64,000 bases of DNA, from the NCBI RefSeq assembly GCF_947242115.1, contig NC_074726.1, forward strand, positions 2,654,951 to 2,718,950, written 5' to 3'. Below the pieces are notes generated by a model. The model was not told the origin of the DNA and searched no databases. It saw nothing but the letters and a program-made list of their open reading frames with translations. Each line of letters opens with the position of its first letter. Positions within the stretch are counted from its first letter, which is position 1. Shown one piece after another: positions 20,270 to 31,079 of the stretch. The translations under genes were made by a program, and so were the position numbers. This stretch comes from Biomphalaria glabrata. Taxonomy: Eukaryota > Mollusca > Gastropoda > Planorbidae.

Positions 20270-20515
20270 ATTAGATAATTGGAGGCCCTAGTCAAGTGGA
20301 TAGTGTGGCCGCAAATGAAATCTGTTGGACCGTTGAGGCACCACACAAGATCTGTTGACCGTTTCTCTCTGCTTATTTTTTTTTTATTTTTTTTTGCCTT
20401 GAAAAGAATTTTTTTTAATGGCAGGTACGTCAATTCTTTTATGTTGTCTTCCCATCGACTTTTCTGGCTGCCTCTTTTTCTTTTTCCTGGTACTGTTCCC
20501 TGAATGAAGTTTTTT
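20270..20515 (-). mobile_element. LINE family B, 3'-end fragment
   Basis: On the minus strand it matches the family B tail: CAGGGAACAGTACCAGGAAA, the RQKSR(W)ED region, CTTGTGTGGTGCC and CCAACAGA. It is heavily decayed by T/A expansions. Confidence 0.7.
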
Positions 20516-21080
20516 GTGAGCCCAGTGGACCTGGCAAATGAAATAGAAAAAAAAATTAAGACTGAAAAATAATTAAAATAATAATTTAAAAAAAAACAAC
20601 ATTCTGTATCTATATCTAAATAAACAATAAGTGAAATTCATCTTTGAGTTCATGGGAAATGAGATTTTGATCATCTTTGAGTTTATGAACAAAAATGAGA
20701 TTGTGTTTATCTCGAATTCATTGATTAATAAGAGTATGTTCATCTTCGATTACGAAAGAGGACCTAACGATTTAATCCAAATGTTGAAGTCCAAAATTCT
20801 CATGTACTCAGCGTGACGTTATAAATGAGCACAGAGTCGTGGTTGTATTTTTGGCTCGTCTACCCGGGCAAACCTGACAGTCTATCAACGTAGTATATTC
20901 ATTAAGTGAAACAAGTGGTGCCAATGAGTTAACGTATAATGTATAGTATTTAGCAACAAGCGGTAAGCCTATGATATGAATGATATAGCTCCTTCGTGAT
21001 TGAAGATAAACATATTTCTCTTATCTTACTTATACTTAAGTGGCGTGTAGAGTTTTTTTTTAATGGGATATAACTCAAAC
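20516..21080. other. no feature recognised
   Basis: AT-rich DNA. A short set of diverged repeats of ATCTTTGAGTTTATG-AA-GAGATT occurs at 20638-20760. No gene. Confidence 0.4.
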
Positions 21081-21084
21081 TTTA

Positions 21085-21310
21085 TTTGAATGAGGACTTG
21101 ATTTTGCAGTTGAGCATATGACCTTGCTACAGGGAACAGTACCAGGATAAAGATGATATGAAAAAGCCGAGAAAGCGATGGGAAGAAGGGATGGGCATGC
21201 CACTGAAAGAGGTTCTATCCAAGACAAGAGAGAGAGAGAAAAATGAAGAAATACTGTCAGTAGATCTTGTGTTGTGCCCCAACGGTCCAACAGACTAAAA
21301 GATAGGTGTA
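21085..21310 (+). mobile_element. LINE family B, 3'-end fragment
   Basis: It contains CTACAGGGAACAGTACCAGG, AGCGATGGGAAGAAG, GAAAGAGGTTCTATCCAAG, CTTGTGTTGTGCCCCAACGG and the GATAGGTGTAAAGG end. The frame is interrupted. Confidence 0.8.
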
Positions 21311-21589
21311 AAGGTGACGGTGCAGTTGAACATAATGTGTAAATGTTTCTATACAGATCAGGAGCAAGTGGATTCCGTGACCTGAATTCGACAAGTCAGA
21401 GACGGGCCTATAGAACATGAGACAGTTTACTTTTCCTCCTTGGAATGTCAAAAACTTGTAAATAATCCGTTAAAATTAAGATTTCTTTACAACGCAGTTC
21501 TGTTATCATGGTTTTACAGAAGCTTTATGAAACAAATTTTGCATTATAATTCAGCAAAGTTTTTACTTTATTATTAGTGATAGGTCAAA

Positions 21590-21800
21590 GTTCCCCTCTC
21601 AGACCTTGCAATCTGTAGTGGCAGAGGATTTGTTTCTATGCCATTTTAACAAGGGTGATATGTGGCTAGCACCACAACCAACCTCCTATACTTACCAAAG
21701 TTATGTCAGGTTCCCATTAGAGATAAGTGGACTTGAAGGATGTCTTAAAAATCTCAACACAAAATGCCAGTCTTCACCGGGATCCAAAACTTGAGACCGC
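21590..21800 (-). mobile_element. tRNA-derived SINE family 1, minus orientation
   Basis: The tail region (CCCTCTCAGACCTTGCAATC), body and TCTTCACCGGGATCC start of the body are seen in reverse. The tRNA head is mostly lost. Confidence 0.75.
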
Positions 21801-21877
21801 TTATTATAGTATTCGTTTACAAAAAAAAAAAAAAAACACGATAGTACACCATTTGGCTCAAGTAAAAATATTTGTCC

Positions 21878-22718
21878 TGCACTTACTTACTTACTTTATC
21901 CTGTGCACTCCCAGGGGAGCATAGGGCCGCAACCACACCTCTCCACCGAACTCGGTTCTGAGCAGCTTTCTTCATCTGCTCCCAGGTCATTCCAGTACCC
22001 TCAGCTTCACTGATGACTGACCTCTTCCAGGTTTGCTTGGGTCTGCCCACTTTCCTCTTTCCTTGTGGGTTCCAGTCAAGTGCCTGCCTGGCAAGATTGG
22101 TAGCTGATTTTCGCAGGGTGTGTCCTATCCAGCTCCATTTTCGTTTTGTGATGTCTTGGGCTATGGGCTTTTGTCTAGTTCTCTCCCACAAATCGATAGT
22201 AGTTATCTTTTCTGGCCACCTAATTATAATATCCGGCGTAGGCATCTGTTAACAAAGGTCTGGAGCTTTTCCATATTTGTTTTAGTGACTCTACAAGTTT
22301 CTGAACCGTATAGAAGGACAGACTTAACGTTTGTATTATAGATTCGTATCTTGTTGTGTAGAGAGCGCCAGATAGTTTGAAGAGTTGAAAAGGCAAACCT
22401 AGCTTTATTGATCCGAATTAGTATATCATCATCAGCTCCGCCGTCTTTACCAACTCTACTTCCCAGATATGTGAAGCGGTCCGTATCAAGAATATTCTCT
22501 CCCTGTAGCATGATTGGGTTCTCTTGTCTTTTGTTGATCCTCATAACTTCTGTTTTCTTTTTGTTGATTAGAAGTCCAGTCTTTTTCGCTTCTTCTGAGA
22601 GTCTGGTCAGTTTGACCTGAGCATTTTGTTGTGTATGGGAGAGGAGGCAGGTGTCATCGGCGAAATCCAGGTCCTCTAAATGTTGTGTTAGCGTCCATTG
22701 TATGGCCGCTTTTATTAT
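21878..22718 (-). mobile_element. LINE family C (RTE-like), C-terminal half with FADD motif
   Basis: On the minus strand an open frame from 22718 reads HLEDLDFADDTCLLSHTQQN, then LTRLSEEAKKTGLLINKKKT and FTYLGSRVGKDGGADDD. FADD is the reverse-transcriptase catalytic motif. One frameshift near 22225-22245 leads to the second frame with KWSWIGHTLRKSATNLARQA, GRPKQTWKRS and RVRWRGVVAALCSPGSAQDK. The element ends in a TAAG-repeat tail. The 5' end is truncated just upstream of FADD, so the endonuclease and most of the RT are missing. Confidence 0.85.
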
Positions 22719-22724
22719 CTAAGA

Positions 22725-23165
22725 CTGTCTCTGTCCTGCACTAAGCCAACCTTTTGAGATTTCATTGTTTTGTTTTTTAATTTACTGATATTTTTAAATG
22801 TTATGTAGTTTATTACATATATTGTTATTATACTATGACCAGGCCGAGAACGTAACATTATGTCTTGGTCGGTGCTCAGGTGAAACTTTTATATTTATAC
22901 AATAAAAGTAATTTTGTTTGCATTTATTCGTCAATTTTATTGATGAACATTTATACATCCAAGCTTTTTGTTTGTAAGGTTTATTTAATTGTATCTAACG
23001 TGCTAAGATCTTTCAATATTGTAACTCCACTGGCACAAAGACTTAGGACTTAGACTAAATAGACTAATTTAAAAAAGCATCGTATATCACTGAAAAACAG
23101 CTACCATCTCTTGAAAAACGTTTTCATGAAAGATGCTTTTCCAAAACACACGCGATTCTTAAAGA
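22725..23165. other. AT-rich; small LINE-like scrap
   Basis: The stretch 23085-23195 (LEKRFHERCFSKT ... HPLNHCYIRRK) resembles a decayed LINE C-terminus of another family. The rest is featureless. Confidence 0.3.
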
Positions 23166-23169
23166 TAAC

Positions 23170-23460
23170 CTGCACCCATTAAACCACTGTTACATAAGAC
23201 GAAAGCTTAAAACCTTTGGCCACATTACAAGATCTACGGGGCTCGCAAAGACCTTCCTTCAGGGAACAGTGCCAGGGAAAGAAGAAGAGGCAGACAGAAA
23301 AAGCGATGGGAGGACAACATTAAAGAATGGACGGGCCTACCAATGAGAGAGGTTCTAAACAAGGCAAAAAAAAGGGAGGAATGGAGAAAGACAGTCGACA
23401 AATCTTGCCTGGCGCCCCAACGGTCCAACAGACTAAGGGATAGGTAAAGGTACATAAGAT
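23170..23460 (+). mobile_element. LINE family B (RTE-like), best 3' end
   Basis: The plus frame reads HITRSTGLAKTFLQGTVPGK, RRRGRQKKRWEDNIKEWTGL, REEWRKTVDKSCLAPQ, then RSNRLRDR and a stop. This is the C-terminus of an endonuclease/reverse-transcriptase LINE. The end is GATAGGTAAAGG. LINE family A lies immediately downstream. Confidence 0.85.
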
Positions 23461-23489
23461 CTGAACGAAGTGGTCGTCTCCTTTCCATT

Positions 23490-24265
23490 GGAGCATGTCT
23501 TTCCACCCAGAAAAATGTCAGTTGTTAAGAGTAACAAAAAAACTAAAACAAATTAATTCCACTTATCTTATTCATGGCAAACCAGTATCACAGACTAAAA
23601 ACGCAAAATACCTAGGTGTTATAATAAATGAAAAACTATCATGGAATCCACATATTGATGAAACTACAAAAAAATCAAACAAAGCATTAGGATTTATTAA
23701 AAGAAATTTCTATAAATCAAATAAGAACATAAAACTAAAATGTTACTTAACCTTGGTTAGGCCAATAATAGAATATGCATCCTCCGTTTGGGACCCCTCA
23801 ACTCAAGAAAACATTAAGAAACTGGAACAGACACAAAATAGAGCAGTGAGATTCATAACAAACGAATATTCACATTTGACTAGAGTAACACCTTTAGTAA
23901 AATCACTAAATTTAGAAAGCCTTCAGGACAGAAGGCTCAAAAGTAAAGTAGCAATCATACATAAAACACTGAACCATAATCTTCAAATACAAAAACAAAA
24001 TTTAATAAAATACTCTGAAAGACACAAAGATAAAGGCACATTCCTCGTCCCATATGCTAGGACAAATTTGTACAAATACTCCTTCTTCCCTAGTGCTATT
24101 AGAGCATGGAATGGGTTGCCTGAGCTAGCCAGGAAAACCAGTGACTTGGCAGAATTTAAGTCATTGGTTAATATGCATGACTAAATGCATGACGCGTAGG
24201 ACGTAATCATCTTCTTTTTTGAAGTAACGTCTGTATTGTATAAGATAAGAAGATAAGGACTAAAA
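23490..24265 (+). mobile_element. LINE family A, 5'-truncated, ORF remnant intact
   Basis: An uninterrupted 229-codon frame (23495-24184) begins FHPEKCQLLRVTKKL and continues AKYLGVIINEKLSWNPHID, CYLTLVRPIIEYASSVWDP, RAVRFITNEYSHLTRVTPL and SFFPSAIRAWNGLPELARKT, ending NMHD. This is the thumb/C-terminal part of a Jockey/CR1-like reverse transcriptase. The catalytic part is absent. The 3' UTR ends in TATAAGATAAGAAGATAAG. The open frame suggests recent insertion. Confidence 0.9.
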
Positions 24266-25440
24266 CAGAAAGATTTAAAAACTCCTTTATCACACTTTCT
24301 GTCAGAGTGTCGTCATAGAGAAGTACATATAAGTCAAATTCATAAAGCGCTGGTTGTGAATGTGTTTGAATGTTCGAATTTTTCATCTATACTGTTATTG
24401 TACAGTAGTTACGCTGAGGTTATTAATTATAGTCAAACTGAATTTCCATTTGATTGGATTAATAAAAAGTATCTTATTTTATCTTATCTTATTTTGTTTT
24501 CATATGCCAGTGTTTGAGTCAGTTGATCAATGAGAAAGCTGAGTACAAAATTTTAAAATGTTTTTTTTTTCTTATTGTGATATTTTTTTCTAACAAGAAA
24601 AATGTTGATTTATTTATTGATTAGCTTAGGATAAATTATTATTGAAAAACTGTTAGGTTGTAACAGGTTTCTTTTTTAATTTGTTAGTATTTAATTATTT
24701 ATCAATATATAGAGTCAGATTTGTTATTTATATCTGAGAAAGAAGAGCAACCTATTTGGTATGAATAAATAATTTTCATTTAGCTTCTAAATATTTTCTT
24801 TATGGTTGATGATTGTGTTATGTCTTAGAGAACATGGTTACAAGTTAAAAGTAATGCTTGGTCTGTGCTGTCATATGAAAGACTTCATGCAGTTTCTCTA
24901 TTTTTCAATTTGAAGACAATGTCTAACATTTATTGTTAGATGTTTTGAGTATTTTTTAAAGTTACCAAATGCATCAAGACCTTGGAATTAGTTTTAATGT
25001 AATTTTATGATACTTGTCCACTTTGCAGGTGTACATTTTTGTATACATAGAATTTTATTAATTTACATCATAAATGTTACAAAAGAGCTTTGCAATAAAG
25101 TTTTAAATTTCTCCTTGTTTTGTGGTACTTTGCAGAAGATAGTGATTGCAAGTTACTTCTGTTACTACTAAATATTACTACTAAATATTGAAAAAGTTTA
25201 ATTGGTTGCAGAGCACTAGTATTCACTGACCAATATCAAACACAGGTACTTGTTAGTTGAACTTCAGCATTGCTTCATCATTTCTATTATATTCACTAGA
25301 TCAGTTCTTGGATGGAGCTCATCTTTCTAATCGACAGTTAAATGATTTAATTGCATGTAAATTTTGAGTACATTTGTATTTGGTAGTGACACTTATTAAA
25401 AAATGATGGATGGAAATAGCTGATCGAAGAGATAGGTCTA
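24266..25440. other. AT-rich intergenic, nothing recognised
   Basis: No coding frame or splice pair. 24468-24492 resembles a lone minus-strand ATAAG-type LINE tail. Confidence 0.4.
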
Positions 25441-25445
25441 TTACA

Positions 25446-25653
25446 TCTTATCTTATCTTATATAATACAGATGTTACTTCAAAAAAGAAGATGATTACGC
25501 CCTACACGACATGCATTTAGTCATGCATATTAACCAATGACTTAAATTCTGCCAAGTCACTGGTTTTCCTGGCTAGCTCAGGCAACCCATTCCATGCTCT
25601 AATAGCACTAGGGAAGAAGGAGTATTTGTACAAATTTGTCCTAGCATATGGGC
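25446..25653 (-). mobile_element. LINE family A, 3'-end fragment
   Basis: On the minus strand it matches from CATATGCTAGGACAAATTTG through SFFPSAIRAWNGLPELARKT and NMHD to a tail of three ATAAG units. The copy is truncated at the same family region but much shorter than 23490-24265. Confidence 0.9.
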
Positions 25654-25659
25654 AAGGCA

Positions 25660-26555
25660 TCATCATGGCCTTGGTGTTTGATTCATAGTACATCAACATC
25701 AATATACAGATTTCTTTGTTCTTAAATGGATTAAATGTTGAATGGCAAAACACTAATTGTTAACTCATTTGTGCTCATGATTGGGTTTTTTGATTTAGTT
25801 TCAATTTCGTATATAATATTCATCTCATCAGCCTTTACACCATCAAGATATGTTACACTGAACACCACATTAGATAGCAATAAGTATCTTGATCAATAAA
25901 CTCTGTTAATCTGGGGTGGAATTCTGCATGCCTTTTTAAGCTGCCTTCAAAAACACAGTACCGATACATAGATTGAATGAAATGGCCAATTTCAAATTGC
26001 TGTTTTGTTTGGACTTTGTGTTGTTGTTTTTTAAGCTTCTATTTTTCAGAGTTAATTTTAAGGCTTTACTGTTTAAAAAGGTAGTCATATTTTTGTTGAT
26101 AGGAGTTGTGATGGGTAACTTGGGTTGTAGCTACAGACAGCTAGTCCAACTCAGACTTTTTCTATGACTAACTTTCAAACATCTTGACCAAAGCTTAAAA
26201 ACTTCTTTTACAAACAAACAAAAAAGATTAAAGATTTTTATTAATAAATATTTACAGCTTTCAATCTCAGAATAGAAATATATAAAACAAAAAATACATT
26301 GCACTTTATCAAATAATTTAAATAAATAAATATCAACAGCCAATACACACATACTCCATGACAATATTAAGTGGAATTTTCAGCTTTGAGATCAGATGAA
26401 CCATGGGTAGCTTATAATAATAAGTTTACCTTTACAAAGGTTTGTGCCCATAAAGTAAATCTTCTGGGGAGATTCATTATAAATCTCTGAGACAAAAAGA
26501 CCCATGAAGTTTTCATCTTTGGACAAGACACTTTAAAACAGAAAATTACACTAGT
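25660..26555. other. intergenic, no gene seen
   Basis: 26127-26156 carries one unit resembling the 41-bp minisatellite at 15 kb. Nothing else is recognised. Confidence 0.4.
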
Positions 26556-26559
26556 ACAG

Positions 26560-27010
26560 CAAAAGTTTCATATTGAAGCAAGCTTAGTAGGCTCTGGTCC
26601 AGTGTCTTTGTGGACCATTGAGGGGAAGTAGGCTCTGGTCCAGTCTCTTTGTGGACCATTGAGGGGAAGTAGGCTCTGGTCCAGTCTCTTTGTGGACCAT
26701 TGAGGGGAAGTAGGCTCTGGTCCAGTCTCTTTGTGGACCATTGAGGGGAAGTAGGCTCTAGTCCAGTCTCTTTGTGGACCATTGAGGGGAAGTAGGCTCT
26801 GGTCCAGTCTCTTTGTGGACCATTGAGGGGAAGTAGGCTCTGGTCCAGTCTCTTTGTGGACCAACAAAGGAAAGTGATAACTGGAAGAAGGTTCCCCTGA
26901 TGCATTCAGAGGCTAAGCAAACAAAACTACACTTGAGTCAGGATTTGAACTCCAGCCCCCTTGATAGACAGCCAAGAGGTGAATGCCACTCAGCTACACA
27001 TCCCACATTT
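26560..27010 (-). mobile_element. tRNA-derived SINE family 2 carrying a 41-bp minisatellite
   Basis: The head is at 27004-26940 on the minus strand: GGGATGTGTAGCTGAGTGGC (A box) and GGAGTTCAAATCC (B box). The body is interrupted by a 41-bp array (26587-26873, about 6.8 copies) of CCACAAAGAGACTGGACC plus GAGCCTACTTCCCCTCAA. The unit is a variant of the SINE body phrase 'GTCCACAAATGAGATTGG'. Related copies lie at 55135-55575. Confidence 0.75.
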
Positions 27011-27019
27011 TGGTGAACA

Positions 27020-27600
27020 AAGTCATTAGTACATTATTTAACTAGCAACTCATAATGTCTCCTCTCATACACAGTCATTTGACCGCTAGTACTGCATTTG
27101 TTCTTAAATATTGTACATTTCCTTAATCTAGCTCCCCCTCTCCTTAATACTATCTAATCACAATACATATTTGATTTGAATGTCATTTAAGAGTGTTATC
27201 ATATTAAACAAAATAATAAAGTAAACTTTTAGTTTCCATAAAATAAAATAAAAATTAAGTACTTAGGAATATTGATACAATATTTTAATAGAACTTGAAA
27301 GTAACAAGGTCAACTAAAAAACAAACTAATACACTTGGTTCTTGATAGTCCCCAAGGTTATGGTATCAGGGGGAGAGTGGGATTACCAAAACATGTCGGA
27401 TCACCAAATATTACCTGTATTTCAAAGTATTAGACAGTGTATGTCAAGAATTTTCTAGATTTATTTCTGGTGTAAAAGAATAGTCTTTTTAAGTATTAAA
27501 TTAACAATATATGAAAAAGAAAAATGTTTAGATCTAAAAAAATGCAAAACATGATTTCAGCTTTCACATCCTGTACTAATCTACTGAACAATGTACATTC
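27020..27600. other. intergenic, no feature recognised
   Basis: AT-rich, with no coding or repeat signal that I can name. Confidence 0.4.
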
Positions 27601-27610
27601 TGAAACTTAA

Positions 27611-27709
27611 CTTATATTATACAGAAGTTATTTCAAAAATAATGCATAATGCATTTGGTCATGCATGTTAACCAATGACTTAAATTCTGCCAAGTCACTG
27701 GTTTTCCTA
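27611..27709 (-). mobile_element. LINE family A, very short 3' end
   Basis: It covers only the last codons (AGGAAAACCAGTGACTTGGC ... NMHD region) and the 3' UTR. An internal 3' UTR segment is deleted. Confidence 0.8.
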
Positions 27710-27857
27710 AATATTACAGTATGCATTAATTGCATGAATTTACCCATGGGCATAAAAAAAAATCTGTACTAGTTTTTAGTTTCTATGCAAACAATCTGTC
27801 AATACAACATTAAAACATGTGCAATGGTAGCTGATGTGTACATCATCACAGCATCTT

Positions 27858-28035
27858 ATTATTGAGTGTGCCTGGCTTCAGAGGTCCCAGGTTTGAATCA
27901 TGGTGAGGACTTGGATTTTGCATTTGGGGATTTTAAACATTAGTTTAATGGTTGTTAATAGTCGGCCATAGAAACATATGACCTTTACATCATCTGCCTT
28001 ATAGATATCAAGGACTGAAAGGGAACTTTACTATT
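27858..28035 (+). mobile_element. tRNA-derived SINE family 1, decayed
   Basis: GTCCCAGGTTTGAATCATGG, GAGGACTTGGATTTTGCATT and ATGACCTTTACATCATCTGC identify it. The middle is lost. Confidence 0.7.
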
Positions 28036-28149
28036 CTATTCTTAGATTAAAAAATGTTGGATTATCAACTGTATTTGAGATTCCCGTTCTTAATTTTGGT
28101 TGGTTTTTGTCTTCACACATATTTTGTAAAATGTTTTATATGTTTTGTA

Positions 28150-28325
28150 TGTTCCTTTAGAATTGAAGATAATTTACTTCCTTGTCCAACCCTCGCTCAG
28201 GATGACGGAGGATGGGAGCAGCAGGGTTTGAGTTCGGGACCATCGAATAGTCCAAACGACTGTCCAGCGTGCAAACTGTACTGCCAATCAGCCATCCAAG
28301 TACTCTATGGTGGAATGTTTGATTC
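28150..28325 (-). mobile_element. tRNA-derived SINE family 3
   Basis: On the minus strand: GATGGCTGATTGGCAGTACA (A box region), GGTCCCGAACTCAAACCCTG (B box region), then the body down to ATTATCTTCAATTCTAAAGG. Confidence 0.7.
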
Positions 28326-28608
28326 AAGCATTCTTAGGTCGGTAGTGTGGGCCAGAAATGATTGACTGCATTCTTGACAAGCTATTCTAGCTGGAGCTTA
28401 TGTGAGTAGCCTTGATTATCTTCTTTGGCATTTTTCTTTAGCCATGCTATCTTTTTTTTGTCCTCAGCAATTTTATCATCTTTTTCTGTTGCCCAGGTGG
28501 CAGGGTATGTTGAAGGTTCTCATGGTAGCTTTGAAGGTGTCCCTAAATTATTTTCTTTGACCACCTTGGGATTGTTCTTCATCTGTTAGCTGACTGTAAA
28601 GGAACCTT

Positions 28609-30365
28609 TTAAAGATGCAGAAGTTGTCTTTCTTCAGATGTGGCCTGCTCATTGCAATTGTGACTGCATTGGGGCTGTGTGGATACTATGCTTGGTTTTC
28701 TAGACACATGAATTTTTGTAAGCAGCTGTCTTTTCAATGTTTGTGGCCAAGAAAACTGCTTCTTACAGATTTCACAATGGACTTGTTTGACACCACCATG
28801 AGCCAATTGATGTCTATTCAAAACTGCGAAGCGAGAAAATTCTTTATGGCATTCATTACATTTGAATGGAGTTTCTCCTGTGTGAACCACTTGGTGGGTT
28901 TTCAAATGTGCCGACTGAGAAAACACTTTTTTACATACTTCACATTTGTACGTTTTTATACCAGTATGAACCAACTGATGAGTTTTCAAATTTGAGGACG
29001 AAGTTAAGAATTTCAGGCATATTTGACATTGGTATGTTTTTCTTTCAACCATCATTTTTGGGGGACGGGTATGAATCAATTTGTGGGCATTCAAATTGGA
29101 AGATGTAGAAAACAATTTTTGGCATATTTCACATTGGTGTTTTTTTTTACTTAAGTAAACAGGCTGAGACGTTTCCAAATGATCTGGGTTTTCTTTAATA
29201 GCTGGAAAACATTGCACTGAGTTTTCAAAGAGAGTGTATTTTTGTTTTTCATCTTTGATTCCTATTGTTGAAGAATTCTTATCTGAATGCACTTCATCTT
29301 TGATAGTTCTTACTGGCACATCGCCATCTGAATGCACTTCATCTTTGATAGTTCTTACTGGCACATTGCCATCTGAATGCACTTCATCTTTGATAGTTCT
29401 TACTGGCACATCGCCATCTGAATGCACTTCATCTTTGATAGTTCTTACTGGCACATCGCCATCTGAATGCACTTCATCTTTGATATTTCTTAGAGGCTTA
29501 ACATCATCAAAATAAACTTTTTCTTCGACAGAATGTTGATGAGGATCATTCCTTAACTGACGTTCTGTCTTTTGTTTCAAAACAGTTATCTGGACAAAAA
29601 AACAACATCAAAACATTTATGATACTATGAAAAAAATATTTTACAAAATATTTATCTATAGAAATAACCTTAAAATATATAAATTTTTGTCATATTACAG
29701 TATTAGGGTTTAGGAAGTAAATGTAAAAAAAAATCTGTTTCAAAATGCATATATTTGCACAACATTAGAATTCTCAAGCTTTTTTATCTTCAGTTCTAAT
29801 ACTTAAAGTTCCTTATAGGAATGTACACATTTCTAAGGCTAAATTATAAGCCTATTAATTAGAAAGCAAAATAATATTCAGTTAGTACGCTTGTAAAAAT
29901 ATGTTAGAAAGCCAATAAAGCATGGGTTATTCTGAAGTCTTCATTCTTTTCCAATCCATAAGCCATCTCAACTTTAGATATATGGTACTATGTGAACCTG
30001 GCTGGCTAAGTGTGTTGCATGCACTCTCTACTGTCATTATTATGGTCCTGGGTTCGAGCCTTGCCTGCTGCTATTCCCATACTTCTAGCTTGAGGTTTGG
30101 GCTATGACGTAATAATCTTTTGTTTGGTAGGTTTTTCTTTTGACAAAAAAAAAATTATGTATAAAACCTACCTGAGTCTCATTTTCTATTGTAGCTATTG
30201 ACATTCGACCATTGTGATTGTTTTACAAAAGCTGTGTAGTAGAAATAGTTTCATTTGTTTCTTGTAGCACTTCCAACTTAATTGCATTTCTAAGGTCAAG
30301 AGTAAAGTCTTGCACTACATCAGCCATTTGTTAAGATTTTCACTACCAAAAGTACAAAATCTGTC
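28609..30365 (-). CDS. C2H2 zinc-finger protein A, five fingers, tandem IKDE repeats; one in-frame stop
   Basis: Exon 30365-30172 follows the acceptor TTTCTTTGTTGCAG and ends ACTCAG|GTAGGT. The second exon (29589-28609) follows TTTTTTGTCCAG. Coding starts at ATG 30327 in strong context (ACAAATGG) with MADVVQDFTLDLRNAIKLEV. A TAA at 30225-30223 (codon 35) interrupts the frame. The same frame resumes with a second ATG at 30204 (MSIATIENETQ) and is open through exon 2, giving 337 residues from that start. Exon 2 has six IKDE motifs in 15-residue repeats, then fingers HQCEICQKLF, YQCQICLKFL, YKCEVCKKVF, FKCNECHKEF and a fifth (VHCEICKKQF) whose first His is replaced by Gln. It is probably a nuclear DNA-binding regulator. 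Its head-to-head neighbour at 33.6 kb has a similar N-terminus. The stop may mean internal initiation, readthrough, an allele, or a dying gene. Confidence 0.75.
29269..29505 (-). repeat. 45-bp in-frame coding minisatellite
   Basis: Four near-identical units and a diverged fifth encode IKDEVHSDGDVPVRT; one unit has GNVP. The near-identity at DNA level points to recent tandem expansion or gene conversion within the zinc-finger exon. Confidence 0.95.
29985..30115 (+). mobile_element. tRNA-derived SINE family 3, intronic
   Basis: GGCTGGCTAAGTGTGTTGCA, GGTCCTGGGTTCGAGCCTTG and TTTGGGCTATGA match family 3. It lies in the intron of gene A in antisense. Confidence 0.6.
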
Positions 30366-30477
30366 CTGCAACAAAGAAAATATATACAGTAGCATATATA
30401 TATCCCAGCATCCTATCCTAGCATGATGAATAAGTACAAATATATTATAAATGCAAAGAAAGCTTGAAAGCTATAGC

Positions 30478-30528
30478 ACGTAATCATCTTCTTTTTTGAA
30501 GTAACGTCTGTATTATATAAGATAAGAA
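30478..30528 (+). mobile_element. LINE family A, 3' UTR tail only
   Basis: GTAATCATCTTCTTTTTTGA, GTAACGTCTGTATTATATAA and GATAAG match the family A end. Confidence 0.8.
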
Positions 30529-30689
30529 ACACAATTTTAATGTCATAAATATAGTTTGTGAGCTGTTTATTATTATTATTAGCACAAGATAAGAACCAGA
30601 AAAGAAAATTTAGAGTGCATTTACACTCAAATCAGGTTAAAAACACAGAATCCTAAAGTAGCTAAAGTAATCCTATTATAGACCTGAAT

Positions 30690-31075
30690 TGAATCAGGTT
30701 AATATAATTCAATAGTATCTAGGTGTCACTTATAAAGACAGCTTCACAAATGAAAAGATTAGAAACAGGATTAATACAGCAATCAGACCCCATGATGACC
30801 TGCTAAACACTGTCAAAAAACGTCAAACTCTATGGCCACATCACAAGGTCCTCAGGGCTCGAAAAGACCTTCTTTCAGAGAACAGTACCAGGAAAAAGAT
30901 GAAGTGGAATACAGAGGAAACAACAGGAAGATAATATCTAAGAACAGACAGGCCTGTCATTGAATAAAATTCAATCCAATGCAAAGGACAGCGAAGAATG
31001 GAGAAAGATAGTTGACAGATCTTGTGTGGTGCCACAACAATTTAACAAACTAAGGGCTAGACGAAGGTGAAGTTA
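30690..31075 (+). mobile_element. LINE family B, longer fragment with internal deletion
   Basis: The 5' part encodes YLGVTYKDSF-NEKIRNRINT, and then HDDLLNTVKK leads straight into the usual tail (CATCACAAGGTCCTCAGGGC ... AAGGGCTAGACGAAGG). The joined order shows a deleted middle. Confidence 0.75.
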
Positions 31076-31079
31076 TAGA

